From NCBI GenBank assembly GCA_033030425.1, contig JAUFSD010000016.1, positions 744,001-808,000 of the forward strand: a stretch of DNA of 64,000 bases, in the 5' to 3' direction. The notes under the pieces were generated by a model, which ran no database searches, was not told the origin of the DNA, and was given only the letters and a program-made list of their open reading frames with translations. This document shows, piece by piece, positions 26,134-35,710 of the stretch. The stretch comes from Verpa conica (taxonomy: Eukaryota; Ascomycota; Pezizomycetes; Pezizales; Morchellaceae). The number at the start of each line of letters is the position of its first letter. Within the stretch, counting starts at the first letter, position 1. Both the position numbers and the translations under genes were made by a program.

Positions 26134-29100
26134 ATGCCATTCAATTGCGGATTTAAGTTCTTTAAGTCTCAAAAAATCAAATCAGATCCGGAGACCAGCG
26201 TAATCACCTAGTCACCCAAGTTATATTCTTTAGATAATACTAATTGGTATTTTTTTTACAGCTCCAGGTTAGTTCTTCACCTTCAAGGGGCTCTTCACCT
26301 ATAAGAGGTGTTTTAGGTGTCCAGGTACTTTGGGAGCCAACGGAAGCTGGAGGCGCTACGGAAGCAGAGTAAGCACCCTGATGTCAAAAGATCAGCACTT
26401 GAGTGATAACTAACCGAAGAGCTGCTATAATAGTATTATCGCTGTCCACGGGCTAGCCGGAGACCCCATCAGGACCTGGACCCATCCAGAAACTGGGAAA
26501 ATATGGCTCAAAGATTTTTTACCAGAAAAGATCCCTAACGCGCGTATCATGACATACGGGTATCAGTCGGATCCAAGGTCTCGAAGTGTACTTGGTATCA
26601 TGGAAAACGCAGAAGGGTTACTAGAGGGACTGAAAACGAAGAGGAATGGGGTAAGTTTGTATCTTTGATGTTTTTCTTCTTTTTCTTCTTCTCGTATTTA
26701 CACTAAACCTCATGCAAAGGTAGAAAAAAGGCCTTTGATATTTGTTGGACATAGCCTAGGAGGATTGGTGATCAAGAAGGTACCGTAAGCACTAGACCTT
26801 GCCTTTGCGATCATTATAGTTTATAACCTATTGACTAATGCTCACTGTTTTCAGGCACTGTTAAAAGCTAGAGATCAGGGGAATGAATTACTTGAGGCAA
26901 CTTTCGGCATTATGTTTATGGGCGTCCCTCATAATGGAGCAGATGTAGCAAATTTCGCGGTACACCTGGAGGCAATTGTCAAGATTGCGGTCCCTCTATC
27001 AACGATTAACCTAGATGAACTTAGCCGGAACTCAAGAACACTAGCCGACCTATCGGATCAATTTGGTAGCATTCAAGATCGATTTTTCTATGTTTCTGTT
27101 TTTGAGTCGGAGAAAACTGCATTACCTTATTCGGCTAGGGGTAGCATCATGGTATTTTTGACCCAGATAACCTATCCATAAACATAATTATAATACTAAA
27201 TTCGACTTTAGGTTGTTCCGAGGTCTTCAGCAAGCCTTAATCTTGGAAAGCTGGAGATTGCGAAATTCAGCATCATCGGAGCTAACCATCAACACGTGTG
27301 TAAATTTGCGAAGGCTGATGATCAGTTTGAGTTGGTATGGGGGAATCTTAACAAGATGGTGAAGGACGCATTAGCGAAACCATGTACGTAGAATCCCAGC
27401 GCTATTATAAGAGTTTTACTTATAATTTAATAAAAAAGTGATGAGCCCAAGACCTAGTCCCATGTCCAGTCCATCCCCGTCTGGGCTTGTCCCAACGTCG
27501 AGTGGGGGGGAGCGGCACTTGGTGCTCCCTTTTTCCCGCCATAAGAACTTTGTTGGTCGGGGCGAAATTCTCCGTCAACTCGATGCCAAGTTACCAAGTG
27601 ATAGCCGCGATCACCAGCGCGCGGCATTGTGGGGCTTGGGGGGTATTGGGTACGTTTCCACCCCCGTTACTAGCATAATCTTAGAATTTTATGGATATGA
27701 ATTTAATGGCTCTTTCTTTCTTACAGGAAAACTCAAATTGCTCTAGAGTTTGCCTACCGAACATACAAAAAATCGCAGAAATCAATATTCTGGGTGCATG
27801 CAAGTGCCGACAGATTCGAACAAGGCTACCGTGAGATTGCAAAGCGGATCAACATACCCGGGCATGACGATCCTAAAACCGATATCAAAACTCTTGTTAA
27901 GGAATGGTTTCAGTCGGAAGAGGCTGGTGACTGGGTTCTCATCTTTGACAACGCAGACGACTTCGAAACTTTCTTTGATAGTCAAAAACGGCCCAGCGAG
28001 GCTACGACCAAAGAAAATCAAGTTGATAAACTTTTCCAGTACATACCACATGGGTCAACTGGGACTTTACTTTTCACAACAAGAGATCTTCGTGTCGCCC
28101 GGGGGCTAACTGGTGGAGGAGGCTGTGAGATAAAAGTCGAAAAGCTCGAAGATACCGAAGGCGCTAAAATATTCAAACACGAGGTACAGGCTGATTTGTT
28201 TGTGGAGGAAGATGCTATAAAGCTGCTAGAAGCCCTAGAGTACTTTCCGCTTGCCATCGCTCAAGCTGCTGCATACATTGGAGTGAATGGGAAAACTCTA
28301 TCCGAGTACCTCGACCTTTACCGAGAAAGCGAGGAAGCACAAAAGGCTCTCTTGAGCGAAGAATTCGAGGACCTCAGACGAGACCCTACAGTCACGAATT
28401 CAGTAATGACGACTTGGCACATCTCATTCGAGCAAATAAAACGGCAATCAGCTCTAGCAGAGTATTTACTATATATCATGAGCATGCTCGATCGACAAGG
28501 AATACCGCGGGACTTGATCACAGCAGCGAAACCAAAAGCAACTACCATCGATATGGACAAAGCCTTGGGTTCCCTCGTCGCTTTCTCTTTTATCACTCCC
28601 AGTAAGGATAGAAAAGGCTACGAGATGCATAAGCTTGTGCAATTAGCGATTCAGACAAGCTTAGACCATAATCGATCTATGGAGTACACAACAAAAGCAC
28701 TAACCATCGTTTCAAATATTTTCCCCAACGGCTACAAGTTCGAAAACCGTCAAACATGCCAAACTTATGCCCCCCATGCTACTACTATCCTTGCACGGGA
28801 TTTCCATAGAGAACCACCTCTAGATCTGCTTTTACTACTATCCAATTATGGAAGTTATCAGCAAGCCTTAGGCAATTACGGAGGGGCCGAAAAGATGCAC
28901 CGACGAGAGCTGGATGCGAGTGAGAGGGTTCTTGGTCCAGAGCACCCCGACACTTTGGCCAGTGTCAATAATCTGGCACTGGTGCTGCAAGCCCAGGGGA
29001 AGTACGAAGAGGCCGAAAAGATGAGCCGACGAGTGCTGGATGGGTATGAGAGGGTTCTTGGTCCAGAGCACCCCTCCACTTTGACCAGTGTCAATAATCT

Positions 29101-29905
29101 GGCACAGGCGCTGGAAGCCCAGGGGAAGTACGAAGATGCCGAAAAGATGAGCCGACGAGCGCTGGATGGGTATGAGAGGGTTCTTGGTCCAGAGCACCCC
29201 TACACTTTGACCAGTGTCAATAATCTGGCACTGGTGCTGCGAGACCAGGGGAAGTACGAAGATGCCGAAAAGATGAACCGACGAGCGCTGGATGCGAAGG
29301 AGAGGGTTCTTGGTCCAGAGCACCCCGACACTTTAGACAGTGTCAATAATCTGGGACTGCTGCTGCAAGCCCAGGGGAAGTACGAAGAGGCCGAAAAGAT
29401 GAACCGACGAGCGCTGGATTCGAAGGAGAGGGTTCTTGGTCCAGAGCACCCCTCCACTTTAGCCAGTGTCAATAATCTGGCACAGGTGCTGCAAGCCCAG
29501 GGGAAGTACGAAGAGGTCGAAAAGATGCACCGACGAGAGCTGGATGCGAGTGAGAGGGTTCTTGGTCCAGAGCACCCCGACACTTTGACCAGTGTCAATA
29601 ATCTGGCACTGGTGCTGAAAGCCCAGGGGAAGTACGAAGAGGCCGAAAAGATGAACCGACAAGCGCTGGATGCGAGGGAGAGGGTTCTTGGTCCAGAGCA
29701 CCCCGACACTTTGACCAGTGTCAATAATCTGGGACTGCTGCTGAAGGCCCAGGAGAAGTACGAAGAGGCCGAAAAGATGATCCGACGAGCGCTGGATGCG
29801 AGGGAGAGGGTTCTTGGTCCAGAGCACCCCTACACTTTGACCAACGTCAACAGCCTGGCATCGGTGTTGCGAGCCCAGGGGAAGTACGAAGAGGCTAAAA
29901 GATGA
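26134..29905 (+). CDS. Fungal NLR: alpha/beta-hydrolase (SesB-like) + NB-ARC + TPR repeats
   Basis: Eight exons: 26134-26199, 26262-26368, 26434-26650, 26720-26779, 26855-27151, 27212-27383, 27439-27649, 27727-29905; 1102 residues. The N-terminal effector is a lipase-like alpha/beta hydrolase: ADIIAVHGLAGDPIRTWT near residue 57, nucleophile elbow GHSLGG with Ser142, then MGVPHNG, and a candidate catalytic His in GANHQHVCKF (exon 6). A Pro/Ser linker leads to the NB-ARC domain: P-loop GLGGIGKT at 372-379, Walker B VLIFDNADD at 447-455, RNBS-B-like LLFTTRD, and YFPLAIAQAA in place of GLPLA. Eight 42-residue TPR units occupy 766-1101. This architecture belongs to STAND proteins that act in fungal self/non-self recognition and regulated cell death; that role is inferred from family. 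The stop results from a one-base shift within the repeat array, so the reading frame may once have been longer. Confidence 0.9.
28892..29898 (+). repeat. Eight tandem 126-bp TPR-coding units in the NLR
   Basis: Units start at 28892 and recur every 126 bases (29018, 29144, 29270, 29396, 29522, 29648, 29774). Each encodes 42 residues beginning KM.RR.LD and containing RVLGPEHP, TL.SVNNL and AQGKYEEAE. Most units differ from each other by only a few bases; units 1 and 6 differ at two of 126 positions. Variation concentrates at a handful of codons (after KM, after LD, after EHP, and around LVLQ). This is the pattern of recently duplicated or gene-converted NLR repeats. Confidence 0.95.
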
Positions 29906-30060
29906 ACTGATAAACACTGGATGTGAGTGGGAGGCTCTTGGTCTAGAGCACCTTCCACTTTGACCAGAGTCAAGAATCTGACATAGGTTCTACGAGCCAG
30001 TGTAGGTTCGAGGAGGTCGAAAAGATGAATCAATGAACCAACGCATATCAATAATCTCGC
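29899..30060 (+). pseudogene. Decayed ninth (and partial tenth) TPR unit beyond the NLR stop
   Basis: The unit alignment continues past the stop. At 29894-29901 the expected GCC-GAA-AAG is one base short, which shifts the frame and creates the TGA at 29903. Unit nine (about 29899-30021, 123 bases) is recognisable throughout but carries many C-to-T and G-to-A changes, for example two CGA codons changed to TGA and TAA, so it would be stopped even with the frame corrected. A fragment of a tenth unit may follow to about 30060 (TATCAATAATCT). The change pattern resembles repeat-induced point mutation. Confidence 0.85.
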
Positions 30061-32362
30061 ATGTGGAATGATATATCTAATATCGATTATAGTGGTATTA
30101 TTATTTGCTCAGAATAGAACTTGCTATCAGTCAACAAGTTTCAGTCGACTTTTTATATTAGCCTTTAGTGATAAGTTCTATTTTTTTGATGTTGATATAT
30201 CTTTCTCTTTCATGAATATTTAATAGATTCTTTTTTGGCATGGTACTTCTTACTATATGTTGAGGCTTTATTTGCTTTGTTTCGCTAGGATTATTTATGG
30301 AGGATGGTAATTGGAGGATTAATCTATTTTACTATCATGGTCGGTGAGAGCCTTTGCCACCAAAGTATGAGCATACCCCTATCACAAAAAATTTCATGTA
30401 GCACGTCCAACTGGTGGTTGGTAACCACACAGACAGAAGAACAAAAGGCCATCATAGACAAATATCGTTTTGTGTTACCGGAAGCAATACTACAAAGAAG
30501 AAACTTCTAATAGTTACCCTCGATAAGCCTGTTAGTAGATAAAGGGTTTATGTATGAATATATATAGTTCAAGAGACTTTATGGTGGGTTAATTTTTATA
30601 GATCTATAGAAAGTATTAACTAGCTATGGAGCCGCTATTCAGGGTTTATCAATTACTTATAGTACTCTAGACTTTGATGATAGGTTTCTGCAAGGAGTTG
30701 TGTATTGGAGTTTGCGCTGCGGTTTGATCACCTAAGATCTTAATTACGCATGAGTCGGTAATACTCGAGCGATCTTCTACAATTCAGCCAAACCATTACA
30801 CAAATAACTTGAGGGGTATATTGAGTTTCTACAGTCTTGTGATTTCGATTATATAAATCCCCCGCAGCTCTGATTTGCATTGTGTGCGGAGGTACTAGCA
30901 TTATGTATACCCCATACACCCATATTTAATGCCACTAATTAATGAGAGAGACGAATGCTAGATACAAAGCTATAAAAAAACCAATAGTTAGAGTTATCCT
31001 ACCTAAGTTTAAGGGGCGGAGAAAGAGAGCGACACATTTAGACAGAGGAGACTCACATATAGAGCTAGAGCACCTCCATGGGATTTCGTCCCCCCTCCGC
31101 TAGGCCCGCCAACCCTGAGGCATTTTTAAATCCAAGTCTTCAAAAATAAAACTCATCAGCCCGCCCCTTCTGGGCCTCATGAAGATGCTCCTGGTTGCCC
31201 TAGAAGAAAGGGAGATTTATTGGCATTGTGATATATTTATTTTTCGCAATTATTTTGAGTAGTGTCTAATATTTGCCATAGGTCTGAGGCCTGAAAGAAC
31301 TGGGGAACCTTGCTAAGAATAGTCAAGCCATCCTAAGACGGACACTAAGGTAGGTACCTCTCTAACGAGTAAGTTCTCTCTAAACCTAACTCTATCGGTT
31401 AGTTTTAGATCTTAGTTCTCCTAACCGCCCTCTCTAGCTATATTCACGCCAACAGGCTAGGCTACCCTCCGCCGGGGTCTTCCACATCCACACCTGTTGC
31501 CTCATCCCTCTCATCAGTCCCAACAGTTACTTCCTTAAATTCTACTTCTCTTTTTATGGGTGTAACCCGTTTTGTTATTTCTTTTCTTAGTCATTTAGGC
31601 TTGTTCTCAGAATATAGTTAGCCTAATAGGCTGTGTTTTCGTATTTTCTTTAGCTCCCAGACAGTTAATATAGCGGGGGTTTCTTCAAATAATTAAGCAG
31701 GTCAGCTTCTAAGGGCTATGGTCTATATCAGGTGGTTTCTCTGCCTTTACTCCTATTAAGGGGCTAAGTGTTATCCGCGCCATAGGCGCTATTAGCTTTA
31801 CGCGATATTCTTATTGCTTAAAACTATTTCTTTTCTAAAAATAAAGAACGTAGGTCTCCCTCTCAAGTATAGAAATCATTAACTCTTCGCACTATATATG
31901 GGTAATTGATAGAGCTACATTTATTATCAGAACCGACCCTCACAGTAACAATTCCCGTACAACCCTATTATCGAGTGACTTTTTATGAACTATACCCAAA
32001 ATAGACTTTAATTAAATGTTTGCGTGTATAAAAATTCCTAGTACTATATTTGCCTCGGCTGTTGCCATGGCGGCTATTACCATCTTGTTGAGTTACATAG
32101 AAGTATTGTTTCCGATGATACCGAAACACCAATGATGGTGGGTGTTACTACCGCATTTTGAAGTCACCTCGGTACATACCATGAAACCTGTTAGTGAAGG
32201 ATTCGTGATTTCCGAGGCTGTTGGGTTACCCCACAATTTCAGGAGCTAGTTTAGGTTATCGATAACATCCCCCACTTTAGCTACAAAAAGAGCATCACTC
32301 CCATCCACCACTTTTGACACCCAAAGCCACACTTATCGGAAGACCTAAGAATTACGAAAAAC
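30061..32362. other. Gene-free decayed DNA between the NLR and the dehydrogenase gene
   Basis: AT-rich with dense stops in all frames. A 68-codon open frame at 30304-30510 has no recognisable features. From 31000 to 31500 base composition is more balanced with several CCGCC/GGCGG patches, possibly an old transposon, but no ends or conserved enzyme motif were found. The promoter of the dehydrogenase gene must lie at the right end. Confidence 0.45.
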
Positions 32363-34007
32363 ATGCCAAAAACTATGAAAGCAGTTATCTTCAAGGGGCC
32401 GCATAAAATCGCGGTTGAGGATCGGCCAATTCCGGAGATTTTGGAACAAACAGATGTTGTAATCAAGGTATCGTATACGGCGCTCTGTGGCAGGTTAGTT
32501 GTAGCATTCTTTGAGGCGGTCGCTCTTCTAGGGGCTAAGATAAAGTAGCGAGCTACACGTGTTTCGGGGACATCAGCCTAGTGATACTGGATTTATCATG
32601 GTTAGTTGCGCCTAATCCAAATATTCGTCAATAGGGTCAAGACATCTCTAACCAGCGCTCCAGGGCCACGAGTTCACAGGAGAAGTCACAGAAGTTGGGT
32701 CCGGCGTAAGAAACTTCAAGCGGGGTGATAAAGTTGTCGCTCCATTTACTGCTTCATGGTATTTAGATCCTAACTGTGGACATGGGTCTTTTTGCGCAAA
32801 GGTTGGGTCGCTAATCATGGAGTGAGAGAAGTTTGGAATGCTTCTACTGCAAGAATGGACAAACATCTAGGTGTGAAAAGTCGCTGCTCTTTGGCTGCAG
32901 TAAACTAGATGGTGGACAGGCTGAATATGTAAGAACTACATTGTGGAAGCGAGTAGAGACCATTTTAACTAATCGAAGTAGGTACGCGTCCCACTTGCGG
33001 ATGGAACTCTCTTCTTGGCACCGCCAGAAATACCAGAGGAGACAGTGGTGCGTATAGCTCTTGATATTCATGCCTATTTCTACAGGAAATCATTCTAATC
33101 TATGACTTCAGGTTCTAATGGCAGATATTGTGTGCCCTCCTAATAACTCTCAAGAACGTCTACTAACAAACTCGAATTGTAGTTCCCAACGTAAATATAC
33201 ATGTACCATCTTTATAAACACTTATTCCTGGGGAAACATCAAACTCTAGAGAAAGTAAACTGAAGCCTATTTCCAGGGGTTACTTCGCTGCATCCAATGC
33301 CTTCTCTCAACTCACGCCTAGCCAACGCTCCTCGACTACAGCAGTTGTAATTGGATGCGGCCCTGTCGGGCTATGTGCTCTCATCGCAGCAACCTCATTC
33401 AACCCGAAACATATATTTGCGATTGATTCAGTTCCATCTCGTCTTGAGCTTGCAGAATCTCTTGGTGCGGAACCACTCAACTTTATTGAAGACAAGGAGG
33501 GTCTTAAAAAGCGCATCTTGGAGGCTACTGAGGGGCGTGGAGCAGATGTGATACTAGAAGTTGTGGGGAATAGTCCAGCTCTCAAAATGGCGTATGATAT
33601 CATTAGGCCTTGGGGAATCATCAGCAGCGTCGGGGTCCATAATGCAGAGGTAAATAAGCTCAGCAGAAACAAACATCCTAGTAGTGAAATACAAGGATAC
33701 TAGGATAACAAACCTTTATGGAGTAGATTCCATTCTCCGGAGCCGATGCGTACAACAAGAATATTCGAATCCAATTCGGAAGGTGTCCTGTCAGGGCTGT
33801 ATTTCCAGAAGCTCTAGAGCTTTTAAAGCAGAAGTCACATTTACTAGGGTAAGACCTCTCCTTTTAATCGACAAGGAATTCATATGAAAGAGATATTGAT
33901 TTCATGATAGGTTCATGGCAGATAAGATCATGCCTCTCACGGAAGCAGAAGAAGGCTATGATATCTTCAATAAGATGCAGGTCCAAAAGGTCATATTCAG
34001 GGTTTAG
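32363..34007 (+). CDS. Zinc-dependent medium-chain alcohol/formaldehyde dehydrogenase-like protein
   Basis: Ten exons: 32363-32493, 32549-32600, 32664-32758, 32832-32928, 32982-33047, 33112-33129, 33183-33190, 33277-33649, 33727-33848, 33911-34007; 352 residues, normal for the family. Naive frames look broken, but splicing gives a full-length protein. Catalytic zinc ligands appear in TALCGSELH and GHEFTGEV. The structural zinc lobe is [16 protein letters not shown] (C-x2-C-x2-C-x7-C). The Rossmann motif is [13 protein letters not shown], with an Asp in FAIDSVPSR that favours NAD(H). The block [11 protein letters not shown] and the end VQKVIF match the formaldehyde-dehydrogenase-like subgroup of zinc dehydrogenases. 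Exon 7 is only 8 nt and exon 6 only 18 nt; together they encode the conserved VLMADIFPTGYF. Substrate is unknown. A second ATG four codons in (MKAVIF) could be the start. Confidence 0.88.
33183..33190 (+). other. 8-nt microexon in the dehydrogenase gene
   Basis: The sequence TTCCCAAC is preceded by an intron ending TTGTAG and followed by a donor GTAAAT. A TACTAAC branch site lies about 20 bases upstream. Joined to exon 6 (ending GAT ATT) and exon 8 (starting G GGT TAC) it encodes Phe-Pro-Thr and restores the family-conserved MADIFPTGYFAA. Skipping it would also shift the frame by two bases. This is a strong prediction based on family conservation, not on transcripts. Confidence 0.85.
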
Positions 34008-35066
34008 ACCTGAAGTAGCTAAGCCCCGTAACTTGTTGCATCTCATGTATCCGAACGATTGGGATCTGGTGGTAGAACATTGTTATGATTTTCCCTAGTT
34101 GCTTCATCGCCCTAGTAGGCCTTTAAGTATCCTTGTTTTGTTTCGGGTAGTAATTTTATATCTATTACCAATTATAATTCCGTATCCATGGTAGCAAACT
34201 ATGCCACGGGGGGATGGCGACTTCGGATAGCGGAACTAATTGGCGATACCCCGGATCCCGGAATCTAAGTGAGGATCAACAATTTACTGATGTTAATTGC
34301 CGTTTTAGAACTATTAACGGTGATATATGTGGTCCTCTTATACATCATGTCTCAAAGACTGAACCCCACTAACCTCTTTCTGAGGTGTCTCGCGCGCTCC
34401 GGCAGCCAAAAGCGATCAGCAGCAGTAGGGCTAGGGCTGGTGCCACACCTCTAAATCTCTCAGTAGCAGAAGTAAGTTCTGAGGTAAATTACAGCAAGAT
34501 TACTAGCGCAATATTAGAGAGGCAATATTAGTCAGGGTTAGCCGTAAGCTTTTCTCGAATACCGTTGCCTCAGGAGTCGTGTGGTTGAGACATTGCTCCA
34601 TAACTCTATTCCTGATGATCTCCACCTATAAAAGCAGTTTTCCCTAGAGACTGCTCAAGCCTCTATGTCTTTGTTTTGAAATTGATCCGAACGTTTACCT
34701 TATCATAAACATAAAACAGCCTCAAAGCCCTCACTGAGGGCCAGCGCTGGTATGAGACCTTCAACTTATTTGCCGAGGCTGATCCTACACCACCAAGGTC
34801 CTCAAACTTGCTCAATCCAACGCGCGCACCTCTCTGGATACACAACCAGGCAGAGTAGTAGTAGAAGTACAAATGTCGGATAACAGCATAGAACTTATAG
34901 CTTTTAAATCTAAAATTCCTCTCCTCTCCCTACAGCACCTAAAACATCAAGGCTTATCAGTAATTCCTGATTATTGAAAATCCAACGACATTTCCATAAA
35001 AGGCCTACGTCACTCTGTTCTGACGAATAATATTGAGCCAAATATCAAATTCACGAAAAAGAAACA
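34008..35066. other. Intergenic DNA with possible transposon relics
   Basis: No intact gene. A stretch at 34370-34870 has balanced composition and, in changing frames, peptides such as ALTEGQRWYETFNLFAEAD interrupted by stops, which looks like a dead repeat element or exon fragment; I could not name the family. The right end should hold the promoter of the SOD-like gene. Confidence 0.4.
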
Positions 35067-35710
35067 ATGTGTCAAGGCCACTCATCAAGAACCTCTTTTG
35101 GCGGTGCAGGTAAGTGGCTTTATATACATATAACCTAATCTTGTCAATTAAACTGAGGGTTTGCTAATCCTTTTTACAGTCGCTCGAATCCATCCAACCG
35201 GTGCAAATTCATTCAGCTGCCTCCTTCAGTTCCAGAACGGCACTGGGCACTCGGACCCTACGACCCTCTCGTACAAACTTGAGCACCCACAGCCCTGTAA
35301 GCTTCGTATCCAGTGAGTTAACGTTCCTCTATTTACACGTCGATGTCCCTCCGGTCTCATCGCTGTGGCCGGCTACATCCGGAGAACCTAAACATTTCGC
35401 ACAGATGCATATCTGCAATGTAAACACAACAAACGCCTAATCTAACTCTTTTAAATACAGTCAATTCGGCGACCTATCTTCGAGTCTTGCATCAGCAGGC
35501 CGAATAATTCACAGTGTAGACTTACTCCCGATCACCAGCAGTAACAGCTTGTCCGCGGAGAATAGCGCCGGATCGGTAGTTCTTGACCGACGGCTTGATC
35601 TCGGGGTTGGTGACGAGGGGATAATTGGAAGAGTGATTTCTATTGTTGTAGATGGAGGATCAGAGTCCGAGAGCATGCTTCTTGGTGAAGGCGTTATTGG
35701 GTGGAACTGA
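35067..35710 (+). CDS. Small SOD1-like protein lacking the metal ligands
   Basis: Three exons: 35067-35109, 35180-35312, 35461-35710; 141 residues. The fold signature of Cu/Zn superoxide dismutase is clear: SDPTTLSYKL, RIHQFGDLSSSLASAG (SOD1 has FHIHQFGDNTNGCTSAG), IIGRVISIVV and a final GVIGW. However, of the copper and zinc ligands only one His of the H-x-H pair (His59) is retained; the bridging His, the THG and HVGD zinc ligands and the VVHAG copper His are missing, and both disulfide cysteines are gone. It should therefore not dismutate superoxide. Introns have good donors (GTAAGT, GTGAGT) and the frame is open, so it may be an expressed, repurposed paralogue or a young pseudogene. The SOD-like domain of a copper chaperone (CCS) is an alternative, but no MxCxxC domain is seen upstream. 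Confidence 0.65.

Noticed and set aside
28892..29898. CRISPR-like regular repeats
   Set aside because: Units are contiguous 126-bp coding repeats without unique spacers, in a eukaryote.
28868..29917. Several 70-170-codon minus-strand frames with tandem repeats
   Set aside because: Antisense shadows of the TPR units of the NLR.
32363..34007. Dehydrogenase as a broken pseudogene
   Set aside because: Frames are interrupted only by introns; ten exons including the 8-nt one join in phase into a full-length family member.
35067..35710. Copper chaperone CCS
   Set aside because: The sequence SDPTTLSYKL and IHQFGD fits SOD1 better and no MxCxxC domain is found upstream.
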